Shown here: positions 1-8,878 of the stretch, piece after piece
Layout: each line of letters begins with the position of its first letter
How positions within the stretch are numbered: the stretch's first letter is position 1
DNA from: Acinetobacter sp. ANC 7912
Lineage (GTDB): Bacteria; Pseudomonadota; Gammaproteobacteria; Pseudomonadales; Moraxellaceae
Direction: 5' to 3'
DNA length: 64,000 nt
Assembly (NCBI RefSeq): GCF_039862785.1
Contig: NZ_CP156795.1
Span: 1,054,001 to 1,118,000 of the forward strand
Notes under the pieces: model-generated
The model's database searches: none
Told to the model about the DNA's origin: nothing
The model's input: the letters and a program-made list of their open reading frames with translations, nothing else
Made by a program: the position numbers and the translations under genes

Positions 1-2
1 AT

Positions 3-1718
3 GCCGGTCGTTATGGCTACCAACCTTTTGTAGTCTCTGCGAGTCCAATTAAATCGCCGATTTCTCCTTTCAAGCCACGTCAGCTTTCCGAAAAACAGAT
101 TCTCGACACCATTCAGGATTATGTGAAAACCGCCAATCTAGCGAAAAAAGCCGGTTATGATGGCGTGGAAATTATGGGTTCAGAAGGCTATTTGATTAAC
201 CAGTTCCTGAGCCGGCATGTCAATCAGCGCACTGACCGCTGGGGTGGTTCGATTGAAAATCGCATGCGCTTTCCGGTAGAGATTGTCAAAGCCATTCGTG
301 CCGAGATTGGTGAGAAATTTATTATCTGCTTCCGTTTGTCCATACTGGATTTGGTGCATGATGGCAATACCATGGATGAAGTCATTACCGTTGCGAAAGC
401 ACTGGAAAAAGCTGGGATTACCTTGCTGAATACCGGGATTGGCTGGCATGAAGCACGAATTCCAACCATTGTCACTTCTGTACCGCGTGCCGCATTTGTG
501 GATTACACCGCAGAAGTGAAGAAAAATGTCTCTGTTCCTGTGATTGCATCCAACCGAATTAATATGCCGGAAACGGCTGAGGAAATTCTGGCTTCCGGTC
601 AGGCAGATATGGTACAGATGGCACGTCCATTACTGGCTGATGCATTCTGGGTTAATAAAACTGCGACCAATCGTGTTGATGAGATTAATACCTGTATCGC
701 CTGTAACCAGGCTTGTCTCGATCATACCTTTAAAAATAAACGCGTGACCTGTCTGGTCAATCCGCGTGCCGGTTATGAAACTGAACTGGTCTATGTCAAA
801 ACCAAAAAGCCAAAACGCATCGCCGTTGTCGGTGGTGGAGTTGCAGGCATGTCAGCAGCAACAGTCGCTGCAGGGCGTGGTCATGATGTCACTTTGTTTG
901 AAGCGACCAATGATGTTGGCGGACAGTTTAATCTGGCGAAAGTGATTCCAGGCAAAGAAGAGTTTCACGAAACGATTCGCTATTTCAAAGTTCAGCTGGA
1001 AAAGAACAAGGTTGAAGTCCGTCTAAATACCCAGGTCAATCGTGAACAGCTGGAACGTGAAGGTTTTGATGAAGTGATTATTGCCACTGGCGTGATTCCA
1101 CGTGCTCTCACAATTCCAGGCAGTGATGCGCCACAAGTACTTTCTTATGTAGAAGTGTTGAATGGTGCCAATGTTGGTAATCGTGTCGCAGTGATCGGTG
1201 CGGGTGGAATTGGATTTGATGTATCAGAGTTCTTACTTAAACCTCCACACCAGCCGCAGCCACAACCTCTGGATGACTGGAAACGAGAATGGGGGGTAGA
1301 TCCCAATCCGCATTACATTAGTGAGGGAGGTTTTCAACCTGCTAAAATTGAGCCACCAGTTCGGGAAATCTATCTGCTGCAACGTAAGACTACACCGCTC
1401 GGTGCAGGTCTGGGTAAAACCACAGGCTGGGTGCATCGTGCTCAGTTGAAAAAACATGGCGTACGTATGCTGCGTGGTGTGCAGTATAAAGCGATTACTG
1501 ATGAAGGTTTATGGGTGGAAGTGGATGGTCATGACCAGTTGCTGCGTGTCGATACTATCGTAGTCTGTGCCGGACAGGAGTCAGTCAAAGATCTAATGCC
1601 TGCAGAAGGGCAGAAAACTTTGGCCAATTACCATATTATTGGTGGTGCTAAACTGGCTGCGGAACTGGACGCCAAGCGTGCGATTCGTGAAGGGGCAGAA
1701 TTGGCAGCCAGTTTGTAA
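3..1718 (+). CDS. fadH: 2,4-dienoyl-CoA reductase, 5' end outside window
   Basis: NADPH-dependent reductase that removes double bonds at even positions during beta-oxidation of unsaturated fatty acids. The frame is open from base 3, so the GTG at 123 is internal and roughly 100 N-terminal residues lie off the window. The visible part runs through the FMN-binding TIM barrel of the Old Yellow Enzyme type, an iron-sulfur cysteine cluster (CIACNQAC at about 693-716, with a further Cys in VTCLVNP), then a Rossmann fold (VVGGGVAGMSAA near 826) and the C-terminal FAD/NADPH domain. This order matches E. coli FadH. The gene stands alone here; a tRNA follows 87 bp later. Confidence 0.9.
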   Translation, partial: AGRYGYQPFVVSASPIKSPISPFKPRQLSEKQILDTIQDYVKTANLAKKAGYDGVEIMGSEGYLINQFLSRHVNQRTDRWGGSIENRMRFPVEIVKAIRAEIGEKFIICFRLSILDLVHDGNTMDEVITVAKALEKAGITLLNTGIGWHEARIPTIVTSVPRAAFVDYTAEVKKNVSVPVIASNRINMPETAEEILASGQADMVQMARPLLADAFWVNKTATNRVDEINTCIACNQACLDHTFKNKRVTCLVNPRAGYETELVYVKTKKPKRIAVVGGGVAGMSAATVAAGRGHDVTLFEATNDVGGQFNLAKVIPGKEEFHETIRYFKVQLEKNKVEVRLNTQVNREQLEREGFDEVIIATGVIPRALTIPGSDAPQVLSYVEVLNGANVGNRVAVIGAGGIGFDVSEFLLKPPHQPQPQPLDDWKREWGVDPNPHYISEGGFQPAKIEPPVREIYLLQRKTTPLGAGLGKTTGWVHRAQLKKHGVRMLRGVQYKAITDEGLWVEVDGHDQLLRVDTIVVCAGQESVKDLMPAEGQKTLANYHIIGGAKLAAELDAKRAIREGAELAASL

Positions 1719-1805
1719 GGATTTGATGAAACTATATGCAGTTGATTGCATTCACTGTAATTTTCACTTGTCAGTTGCCGAAAAGCTCCGTATGATTGCG
1801 CACAT

Positions 1806-1896
1806 GGAAGCGTGGCAGAGCGGTTTAATGCACCGGTCTTGAAAACCGACGAGGGCTTATACCCCTCCGTGAGTTCGAATCTCACCGCTTCCGCCA
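1806..1896 (+). tRNA. tRNA-Ser(TGA)
   Basis: Class II tRNA of 91 nt including an encoded CCA. The acceptor arm GGAAGCG pairs with CGCTTCC. The anticodon loop is CTTGAAA with anticodon TGA, there is a long variable arm, and the T arm contains GTTCGAATC. A terminator follows directly. Confidence 0.95.
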
Positions 1897-1902
1897 GATA
1901 TG

Positions 1903-1931
1903 AAAACCCAGTCGAAAGACTGGGTTTTTTT
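1903..1931 (+). terminator. Intrinsic terminator after tRNA-Ser
   Basis: An 11-bp stem (AAAACCCAGTC / GACTGGGTTTT) with a GAAA loop and a T tract. The A tract on the left means it could also stop leftward transcription. Confidence 0.85.
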
Positions 1932-1976
1932 ATTGTCTAAAATTTTGAAGTACATAAATTTGGCTTTATAGATTTT

Positions 1977-2957
1977 TTAATATTGACAGATCACTCTTTT
2001 TATTTTCACCAACGCCAAAGCAATCCTTTCTATATGCTGATAACTTGGTTGTTCTAACTCTTCCCCAAAGATATCCGGATCAATTTCTTCATAAAACCAG
2101 CTGATATTTTTCTGTTGTGCCATTAATTCTTCTAAACATTGCAAAAAGCGGTTGCCAGATTGGTGGATCGGAACACCAGTATATAAAAACAAATGCCCTT
2201 GAGAGTTCAGGCGTTGAATCCCTTTCTTGATAATCTGAAAAGCCAAATCACAACCATCCATTTCATGACCACCATGCCGATAATGACGTTGCTGCGGATC
2301 AATCAGATAAGGAGGATTGACAAAAATCAGGTCAAACTTTCCTTCAATATTTGAGAATAAATTACTTTGGACTGGATAAATATTTTTTAAGCCAGCAAAA
2401 TTGATATTCATTTGGCTATAGTTCAGTGCCTTAGGATTCAAGTCAGCCACAATTAATTCATTATAGTTTGGAAATTTTTTGGCAATTGCTACGGCAGCTG
2501 CTGAAGTCCCACAACATAATTCTACAGCCCGTTTAAATGGTCGTGATTGGCTGGCTAAATATTGTTTTAAATGATAGGCAAAGCGATAGGTATCCGGACC
2601 AAAAAATACCGCATCTTGTTCAACTGTTGGAAAAGCAGAATGGATAAAAAGATCATCTTCGAGTGAAGAAACCCGGACTAAACTCGAATAATGTTCTCCC
2701 TGTTTTTGCAAGAGAAAGTGCTGATCCAAAATTGCAAAAAGTTCTGAATCAAGATCAGTTTTTTGAAAAGGCAGATTCCAGCCAAAAATATCTCGCAAGG
2801 TCATTTCTTGAGACGCTTGATGACGTTTACGGTTGAGGATGCGCTGATGGGACAAAGGGGTGATAGTAGTAAACTGATAATTATGCTGTTTTAAGAAAGT
2901 TAATAAATACAGTAAAGCCTGTTGTTGGCTGGTTTGTATATCTAAGATCTGGTTCAT
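1977..2957 (-). CDS. Class I SAM-dependent methyltransferase (HemK/RsmC-like)
   Basis: 326 residues. A C-terminal Rossmann methyltransferase domain carries the SAM-binding motif VELCCGTSA at residues 145-153, an acidic motif II (VADLNP, about 170-175), and the NPPY catalytic motif at 214-217. NPPY is typical of N6-adenine, N2-guanine and glutamine-amide methyltransferases, so the target is a base or an amide nitrogen, but which one cannot be read from sequence. The N-terminal 110 residues are a separate, unrecognised domain. It is convergent with tRNA-Ser and stands alone. Confidence 0.75.
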   Translation of the reverse strand: MNQILDIQTSQQQALLYLLTFLKQHNYQFTTITPLSHQRILNRKRHQASQEMTLRDIFGWNLPFQKTDLDSELFAILDQHFLLQKQGEHYSSLVRVSSLEDDLFIHSAFPTVEQDAVFFGPDTYRFAYHLKQYLASQSRPFKRAVELCCGTSAAAVAIAKKFPNYNELIVADLNPKALNYSQMNINFAGLKNIYPVQSNLFSNIEGKFDLIFVNPPYLIDPQQRHYRHGGHEMDGCDLAFQIIKKGIQRLNSQGHLFLYTGVPIHQSGNRFLQCLEELMAQQKNISWFYEEIDPDIFGEELEQPSYQHIERIALALVKIKRVICQY

Positions 2958-3183
2958 AAGGGTGTTCTCTTCTGATTCTTAGAATTAAAGTTGTAATACT
3001 GAGGTTGTTTGGCTGAAAATGACCAGATAGGAAAATGAGATACCCTGGTTAAAGGTAAAGTTGAAATATTTTTACTTAAAAAAGGATAGGCTTCGGTAAA
3101 GATATAACGTGTCTTGGTATGATTTATTTTCTAAAATAAAAAATAGCCTAAGCTAATTTCAATATTATTTTGTTAATGCAAGC

Positions 3184-3214
3184 ATGACGATTAACCAAAT
3201 TGATCAATCGTCAT
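3184..3214. repeat. Perfect 9-bp inverted repeat downstream of pirin gene
   Basis: ATGACGATT (3184-3192) and AATCGTCAT (3206-3214) flank a 13-nt spacer, 12 bp beyond the pirin stop. No T tract follows on the minus strand, so it is a poor intrinsic terminator. It may be a protein site or an RNA-stabilising hairpin. Confidence 0.5.
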
Positions 3215-3225
3215 CTAAAACATTT

Positions 3226-3948
3226 TTAAGAATCTTGGTGTTTGACTTCTGGTAGATCAAACCAGATCAGTTGTGCATTTTCCAAAGCTTTTATTTCAAC
3301 CTCTTCAAGGAATGCTAAGGCGTCACCGGCATTTAAGGTATATTCACCAATCTGCACACTACCTTCAATTACATGTACATAGTTAATGTATTGGGTAGCT
3401 TTGATTGGCAGGGCACGACCTTGTTCAATCACTGCGGTTTTGACTTCAGCATTCTGACGAATATGCATCGGTGCATTGGTATTTGGCCCACAAATCAGAT
3501 GCCACTGATTAGGCTGTTCGCGTGGATCAAGACGAATCTGTTGGTAGTTTGGCTCGGCATCTCGTTCATTCGGAATAATCCAGATTTGCAGTAAATGTAC
3601 CTGTTCATCACCCTGATTCATTTCACTATGACGAACACCAGCACCCGCACTCATCAGTTGCCATTCACCAGCAGAAATGCCACCATGGTTGCCCATGCTG
3701 TCCTGATGGGTAATGGTACCTTTTAGCACGCAGGTCAGGATTTCCATATTGTCATGCGGATGTTGACCAAAGCCCTGATGTGCGTCAATCAGGTCATCAT
3801 TGATTACGCGTAAGGCACTGACGCCCCTATAATTGGGGTTATACCAGTTGCCAAAGGAAAAGCTGTGGCGTGATTCCAGCCAGCCCATTTTGACATGACC
3901 ACGGTTTTCACTTTTATGCAGGAAAGCATCCATTTTTGATCTCATCAT
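3226..3948 (-). CDS. Pirin family protein (bicupin, quercetinase-like)
   Basis: 240-residue bicupin. The N-terminal cupin has the metal-binding set of pirins: H63 and H65 in GQHPHDNMEILT, H107 and E109 in GVRHSEMNQ. YhaK-type bacterial pirins have quercetin 2,3-dioxygenase activity in vitro, but the cellular role is usually unknown. The start could be Met1 or Met6 (MDAFLHKS). The IS3 element ends 95 bp upstream of the start and probably displaced the native promoter region or an upstream regulator gene. Confidence 0.85.
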   Translation of the reverse strand: MMRSKMDAFLHKSENRGHVKMGWLESRHSFSFGNWYNPNYRGVSALRVINDDLIDAHQGFGQHPHDNMEILTCVLKGTITHQDSMGNHGGISAGEWQLMSAGAGVRHSEMNQGDEQVHLLQIWIIPNERDAEPNYQQIRLDPREQPNQWHLICGPNTNAPMHIRQNAEVKTAVIEQGRALPIKATQYINYVHVIEGSVQIGEYTLNAGDALAFLEEVEIKALENAQLIWFDLPEVKHQDS

Positions 3949-4088
3949 TTTTCTAACATGCGTTCATCTTAGCGTTGTACTCATTTTCTAAAAAGCATAT
4001 TCATGCGACAGATCATTGCAGATTTGCAACGATGCAATCATTTTGTCTTGTCCTGAAATAGATTGACAGTATTCCACTTCAAACCGAG

Positions 4089-4898
4089 TTAAGCAATTAG
4101 CTCGGTTTTTGTTTGCTCATACATCTGATTCGGGGTGTTCATATTTAAACTTAAATGCGGTCTATAACAATTGTAAATCATGATAGATTCCGCAATTAAG
4201 TGATCTAACTCCTTCATGGTTTGACATCGCGTGGTTAAAAACTCCTGCTTTAATATTCCATTAATTCGCTCTGCTAATGCATTCTGATAACAGTCCTTGC
4301 CATCTGTCATGGAAGGACATATCCCATAATGGCGCAATGCCGATTGATATAGCTCAGAGCAATATTGAGCACCTCTATCTGAATGATGAATCATCCTAGT
4401 CGCTCGATCTGTCGCTTGCTGCATCGCCATATGTAGAGCCTGCACAACATTCTCCGCACGCATATCATTCGATAACTTATAACCTTTAATCTGTCGGGTA
4501 TAAGCATCTGTCACCAAGGATAAATAATGCACACCTTCAGCACTCTCAACATAGGTAATATCACTAACAAAGACTTCATTGGCTTGCACTGCTGAATAAT
4601 CCTTTAATAAATTTGGATGCTTCTTCATCCAATGCTTGCTATCCGTAGTTTTTGTATAGCGACGCTTAGGGCGAATCAATAAGTTATTTTCTTTCAATAT
4701 TTTAAATAACTGATCCCATCCACACTTTAAACCACGTTGCAACAATTTGCCTTTAATAAGCCAATACAGCTTACGTGTTCCGATACTTGGCATGAGACAG
4801 CGATATTCCATAACCAACTCAAGTATTTGTTCAGTTGCTTGTGCAGTCATTTGAGCACGTTTTTCTGCTTGATAATAAGCTTGTCGGGTGATTCCCAA
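4089..4898 (-). CDS. IS3-family transposase OrfB (DDE integrase domain)
   Basis: RNase H-fold DDE integrase with catalytic residues visible in VSDITYVES, HHSDRGAQYCS and the E of LAERINGILK, preceded by an HTH_21-type region (IGTRKLYWLIKGK). The first in-frame start is a TTG, which is unlikely to be the real one. The frame continues upstream to the slippery site at 4967, and the expected product is an OrfAB fusion made by -1 frameshifting. Translating that extension gives a sensible IS3 linker (RLSVSRYCQWLGITRQAYYQ). Confidence 0.9.
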   Translation of the reverse strand: MGITRQAYYQAEKRAQMTAQATEQILELVMEYRCLMPSIGTRKLYWLIKGKLLQRGLKCGWDQLFKILKENNLLIRPKRRYTKTTDSKHWMKKHPNLLKDYSAVQANEVFVSDITYVESAEGVHYLSLVTDAYTRQIKGYKLSNDMRAENVVQALHMAMQQATDRATRMIHHSDRGAQYCSELYQSALRHYGICPSMTDGKDCYQNALAERINGILKQEFLTTRCQTMKELDHLIAESIMIYNCYRPHLSLNMNTPNQMYEQTKTELIA

Positions 4899-4921
4899 CC
4901 ACTGACAATAACGTGAAACGC

Positions 4922-5311
4922 TTAGTCTTCTTTGGCTTTGCCAATCTTTGAAACGTGCTCGGTATACTTTTTTCCAAGATCAGTCCCACATTCTTTATCA
5001 ATGTGATAAATCACATCCTGAATAAATTCAGTTTTAAGCTTTTCTGCGGCTAACTGCTTTTCTAATTGGCGGATTCGTTGTTGGGGTGTCAATTGGCGTT
5101 TAGAAGAAGTCGGCATATTCGAAGTCCAGTCCTGTTGTCCGTGCTTGCGTAACCATACCAGCACAGTTGATCTTCCTTGAATACCATATTTTGCCTGAGC
5201 TTGCTTATAAGTAATTTGCCCTTTTTCTACTTCATGTACCACCATCATTTTAAAGGCAAAGCTATAGTCACGTTGTGTACGTTTAACTCGTTGTTCTCGT
5301 TTATGTTCCAT
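4922..5311 (-). CDS. IS3-family OrfA (helix-turn-helix)
   Basis: 129 residues with an N-terminal helix-turn-helix of the HTH_29/IS150 kind (about residues 15-65, with YKQAQAKYGIQGRSTVLVWLRKHG). A leucine-zipper-like coiled coil follows (RIRQLEKQLAAEKLKTEF, about 80-97) for multimerisation. It binds the terminal repeats and, fused to OrfB, makes the transposase. Its end contains the frameshift site. Confidence 0.9.
   Translation of the reverse strand: MEHKREQRVKRTQRDYSFAFKMMVVHEVEKGQITYKQAQAKYGIQGRSTVLVWLRKHGQQDWTSNMPTSSKRQLTPQQRIRQLEKQLAAEKLKTEFIQDVIYHIDKECGTDLGKKYTEHVSKIGKAKED
4967..4973 (-). promoter_or_regulatory. Programmed -1 frameshift heptamer A AAA AAG
   Basis: Read on the minus strand, GGA AAA AAG is in the OrfA frame, so the heptamer sits exactly as X XXY YYZ. 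Slipping back one base moves the ribosome into the OrfB frame (OrfA codons end at coordinates 2 mod 3, OrfB at 0 mod 3). This is the canonical IS3-family arrangement. Confidence 0.85.
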
Positions 5312-5367
5312 AAAATAAGTCTCTTAAGGTGTAAACTTATTTCAGGACGGGACATTTTCCAAAAATG

Positions 5368-5396
5368 AAAAAGCCCACTCGAAAGCAGGCTTTTAT
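5368..5396 (-). terminator. Terminator of the L,D-transpeptidase gene
   Basis: On the minus strand AAAGCC-TG-CT, a TTCG loop and AG-TG-GGCTTT form a stem with one small internal loop, followed by TTTTT. It starts 14 bp from the right end of the IS3 element. Confidence 0.75.
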
Positions 5397-5412
5397 TTAG
5401 ATGAGCAGATGA

Positions 5413-6645
5413 TTATTCGACAAAGCGAACGGTAGCACCTGCTTTCACTTTACGACCCAAGTCATTTGCATCCCAGTTGGTCAGACGGATACAGCCATGT
5501 GAGTATGATTTAGAAATCATTGATGGATTTGGTGTACCGTGAATACCAAATGATTTTTTACTGAGTGCAATCCAGATATTCCCTACAGGACCATTTGGAC
5601 CAGGTGGTAAAGTCAGTGGTTTCAGGTTTTTACCTTGTACAAAGTTAGAAGGTGAGTAGCTGTAATGAGGATTACGTGCTACACCGACCACTTTATGAGT
5701 ACCCGTTGGTGATGGGGTATCGGTACCACCAATGGTTGCCGGGAAAGAACCGACCATCTGATTTTTACTGTTAAACAGATACAGCTGTTTTGCACCTTTG
5801 TGTGCCACAATCAGGTGAATGTCTTCAGACAGGTTGTTACGCACATTGGTCACGATAATCTTTTGACCTGCTTTGTTGAAGTTCGCACCTGGATTCAACT
5901 GTTTCAGGAACGCTTCATCCATATGGAATTTTTCACCAAACATTTCGGTGCGGCTGGTGTAGTACAAGCCTGGCATTTTCGCTTGCAGAGCGTAGTCGCC
6001 TGGAATTGATTTTGCCAGAGGAACTTTCAGGTCTTCCTCGGTAATAGTGTATTCAATAAACGCTGGTTTATTGCCTTGCAGGGCCACCAGCTTATCCCAA
6101 GTTTCTTTGGTCAGTTCACCTGTTGGCTTGATGCCATTCATTTGCTGGAATGAAGCAATCGCTTTCAGGGTATTTTTACCGCTAGTCCCGTCAATCGCAC
6201 CTGGTGAAGCATGGGCATTGTTCAGCATTACATGCGCACGTGCATAGACAGGGAATTGGCCTTTACCAATATTTTCATACCATTCGGCATTGTTCAGGCC
6301 TTCCAGCGTCCATGACGCTTTATTCGCAGTCGTTGCAATAGTTTTTGATGATACAGTTGGTGCAGCACCAATAGCAGCGTCAGTATCTTCTGCTTCCTGC
6401 AGGTCATCTAAGGTCTCAGAAGACTGATTCAGCTCGCGCTGCTCCTGAGCCGTAATTTTCGCATCTCCAGACTTGGCTGCTGATGCTTCTGTAGCAAGCG
6501 GATCAATTGGATCTTGAACCGCAACATCGGTCACTACTTTTTGGGGATTTAGTGGCTGTTCAGTAGCAGAAGCAGCGAAAGCAGTACCTGCAAAGATGCA
6601 ACTTAAACTCATGGCGAGCATTGTGCGAACGAACATGTAATTCAA
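5413..6645 (-). CDS. L,D-transpeptidase with YkuD catalytic domain
   Basis: 410 residues. A Sec signal peptide (cleavage near GTAFA-ASA, about residue 24) sends it to the periplasm. A disordered acidic stretch follows, then a peptidoglycan-binding-like region (about 155-195, NTLKAIASFQQMNGIKPTGEL), then the YkuD domain (about 275-409). The catalytic motif is H369-G-T ... S-H-G-C385-I-R387. These enzymes make 3-3 cross-links in peptidoglycan or attach proteins to it. The architecture fits the periplasmic LdtJ type described in A. baumannii, but I cannot confirm orthology. Upstream and divergent is hemE. Confidence 0.85.
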   Translation of the reverse strand: MNYMFVRTMLAMSLSCIFAGTAFAASATEQPLNPQKVVTDVAVQDPIDPLATEASAAKSGDAKITAQEQRELNQSSETLDDLQEAEDTDAAIGAAPTVSSKTIATTANKASWTLEGLNNAEWYENIGKGQFPVYARAHVMLNNAHASPGAIDGTSGKNTLKAIASFQQMNGIKPTGELTKETWDKLVALQGNKPAFIEYTITEEDLKVPLAKSIPGDYALQAKMPGLYYTSRTEMFGEKFHMDEAFLKQLNPGANFNKAGQKIIVTNVRNNLSEDIHLIVAHKGAKQLYLFNSKNQMVGSFPATIGGTDTPSPTGTHKVVGVARNPHYSYSPSNFVQGKNLKPLTLPPGPNGPVGNIWIALSKKSFGIHGTPNPSMISKSYSHGCIRLTNWDANDLGRKVKAGATVRFVE

Positions 6646-6834
6646 CCTAATTATTCATAAACTATTTAAATAACGTAATAAGTATTACAGAAAAACTATG
6701 TAGATGCAGTAGTTGTTTTGTGAAACAACACATTAGCTGCTTATCATGATCGATTTTTAAAGTAATGTGAAGTTATTAAAAAAGCGGGCTTTTTGTTATG
6801 ATGTCCCGAATGTCAAAGATTGATGGGAATGTGA

Positions 6835-7905
6835 ATGACGACCTTAAAAAATGATCGTTTTCTGCGTGCATTGTTACGTGAGCCTGTAGATACCACGCCA
6901 GTATGGATGATGCGTCAGGCGGGTCGTTATTTACCAGAATATCGCGAAACTCGGGCCAAAGCAGGGGATTTTCTGTCACTTTGCAAAAATACTGACTTTG
7001 CCTGTGAAGTGACCCTGCAGCCTTTACGCCGTTATGAGCTGGATGCTGCGATTCTGTTCTCGGATATTTTAACCGTTCCGGATGCTTTAGGACTAGGCCT
7101 CTATTTTGAAGCAGGTGAAGGGCCAAAGTTCCACAAAACTGTGCGTACCGAGCAGGATGTGGCGAATTTACCTAAGTTTAATGCCAAAGCCGATCTGGAC
7201 TATGTTATGAATGCAGTCTCTACGATTCGTTCTGCTTTAGGTGGTCAGGTACCTTTGATTGGTTTCTCGGGTAGTCCTTGGACATTGGCAACCTATATGG
7301 TGGAAGGTGGATCGAGCAAGGAATTCCGTTTTACCAAACAGATGATGTATTCTCAGCCAGAAGTGCTGCATGCCTTGCTGGAACGTCTGGCGGATGCGGT
7401 AACTGAATACCTGAATGCGCAGATTGATGCCGGTGCTCAAGCCGTGCAGATTTTTGACAGCTGGGGTGGGGCACTGGCTCATCGTGAATATATTGAATTT
7501 TCACTCAATTATATGCAAAAAATCGTGGCAGGTTTGCAGCGTGAAAAAGACGGTCGCAAGGTACCAGTGATTCTGTTTACCAAAGGTGGTGGGCAATGGC
7601 TTGAGCCAATGGTGGCGACTGGCGCAGATGCTTTTGGACTGGATTGGACCACCCCACTCAATGTTGCCCGACAGACCGTGGCGGGTCGTGCAGCGCTGCA
7701 AGGTAACTTGGATCCAGCAACGCTGTATGGTTCACCTGAAGCGATTGCCAAAGCGACCAAGCTGATGCTAGACGATGCTTACGCGAATGGTGAAAAAACC
7801 GGTTATGTGGCAAACCTCGGCCATGGTATTACCCAATGGGTCGATCCGGCAAACCCTAAAGTGTTTATTGATACCGTGCATGAGTACAGTGCCAAATATC
7901 TTTAG
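6835..7905 (+). CDS. hemE: Uroporphyrinogen decarboxylase
   Basis: 356 residues, the usual length. It converts uroporphyrinogen III to coproporphyrinogen III in haem synthesis. The signature N-terminal motif [13 protein letters not shown] lies at residues 25-37, and the second family signature ([17 protein letters not shown]) near 143-159. The start ATG directly precedes [13 protein letters not shown], as in other HemE proteins. A possible -10 (TATGAT, 6797-6802) lies just upstream. The next gene follows after 10 bp and may be co-transcribed. Confidence 0.97.
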   Translation: MTTLKNDRFLRALLREPVDTTPVWMMRQAGRYLPEYRETRAKAGDFLSLCKNTDFACEVTLQPLRRYELDAAILFSDILTVPDALGLGLYFEAGEGPKFHKTVRTEQDVANLPKFNAKADLDYVMNAVSTIRSALGGQVPLIGFSGSPWTLATYMVEGGSSKEFRFTKQMMYSQPEVLHALLERLADAVTEYLNAQIDAGAQAVQIFDSWGGALAHREYIEFSLNYMQKIVAGLQREKDGRKVPVILFTKGGGQWLEPMVATGADAFGLDWTTPLNVARQTVAGRAALQGNLDPATLYGSPEAIAKATKLMLDDAYANGEKTGYVANLGHGITQWVDPANPKVFIDTVHEYSAKYL

Positions 7906-7915
7906 GATGTAAACC

Positions 7916-8716
7916 TTGATCAACCTATTCAAATCAGGGTTGGAATTTTCATTTAAGGCAGCTTCGGCTGCCTTATTTGGGATTCTGCTTCTGCTGGCTT
8001 TTGCGGTTAGTGCTTCGATGGGGAGTGAGCTGTTTTATGGTTTCTACCGTTATGACTATCTGCTGTTTTATGCGCTGATCATTCAGGTCATTTTACTCTA
8101 TGCCAAATTAGAATCTTGGGCAGAAGCTCGGGTAATTGCACTATTCCATATTCTGGCGATGGGTATGGAAATTTTCCTGACCCATCCGGCAATCGCTTCC
8201 TGGCAATATCCGCAACCAGCGATCTTCAAGATTTTGACCGTGCCGTTGTTTGCTGGTTTTATGTATTCAGCTGTCGGCAGCTTCTTTGCCCGTTCATTAC
8301 GTTTATTTCAGGTGTCTTTTGAACGACTGCCAAGCTTTACCAATATGCTGGCATTGGCAGTGTTGTCTTATATCAACTTCATGAGCAAGTTTTTTATTCC
8401 GGATTACCGCATCATTCTCTTTATATGGAGTGTGATAATTTTCTGGAACACCCGTATCCGTTTTCAGTTGAATCAGCATACCTTTCAATTACCAATGTTA
8501 CCTGTATTAGCATTACTGGCTTTTATTATCTGGATTGCGGAAAACATTAGTACTTTCTATCAGATCTGGCTCTATCCAAGTCAGGTAGAGAAATGGCATA
8601 TGGTCGGTTGGGCCAAACTGGGTTCCTGGTATCTGCTGTTATTGTTAAGTCTGGTATTAGTAATGAAGATTTTAGGTATTCGTGATCAGCAAGGAAACTG
8701 GAAGCTGAAAAGCTAA
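7916..8716 (+). CDS. DUF817-like integral membrane protein
   Basis: 266 residues, strongly hydrophobic, with about seven to eight transmembrane segments. It resembles the DUF817 family, whose function is unknown. It starts with TTG at 7916. The AGGA overlapping the hemE stop (7904-7907) makes a good ribosome-binding site at 8-nt spacing, so translation is probably linked to hemE. No catalytic motif is apparent. Confidence 0.7.
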   Translation: MINLFKSGLEFSFKAASAALFGILLLLAFAVSASMGSELFYGFYRYDYLLFYALIIQVILLYAKLESWAEARVIALFHILAMGMEIFLTHPAIASWQYPQPAIFKILTVPLFAGFMYSAVGSFFARSLRLFQVSFERLPSFTNMLALAVLSYINFMSKFFIPDYRIILFIWSVIIFWNTRIRFQLNQHTFQLPMLPVLALLAFIIWIAENISTFYQIWLYPSQVEKWHMVGWAKLGSWYLLLLLSLVLVMKILGIRDQQGNWKLKS

Positions 8717-8866
8717 AATCGCTGATGAATGCACAGAATATTAAAGATGAAAAAATGAGCAAATTTGTTTTGCCATATGTCTAACTTCTCGATAATCTAA
8801 CAGCGTGTAATCACAAATACACAAAAATGCATTAACAAGAAAGCTTTATAAAAATTTTTCTGGAGA

Positions 8867-8878
8867 ATGATGAATGTG
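8867..8878 (+). pseudogene. 5' remnant of the DUF3015 gene, cut off by IS30
   Basis: The ribosome-binding site (TGGAG, 8861-8865) and codons ATG ATG AAT GTG remain left of the IS30 element. Joining them through the GTG target duplication to 9954 gives M-(M)-N-V-L-K-K-I-A-L-A, a natural signal-peptide start. The gene was therefore interrupted at its fourth codon. Confidence 0.8.

Larger units (their letters stand above)
4044..5354 (-). mobile_element. IS3-family insertion sequence, complete, 1311 bp
   Basis: The terminal inverted repeats are 17 bp with two mismatches: TGTCTTGTCCTGAAATA at the left, and TGTCCCGTCCTGAAATA as the reverse complement of the right. The ends follow the TG...CA rule. 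A 3-bp TTT direct repeat flanks it (4041-4043 and 5355-5357). It carries overlapping orfA and orfB on the minus strand. It lies between the pirin gene and the L,D-transpeptidase terminator. Confidence 0.9.

Noticed and set aside
3184..3214. Intrinsic terminator for the pirin gene
   Set aside because: The stem is perfect, but there is no T tract on the minus strand. Kept only as an inverted repeat.
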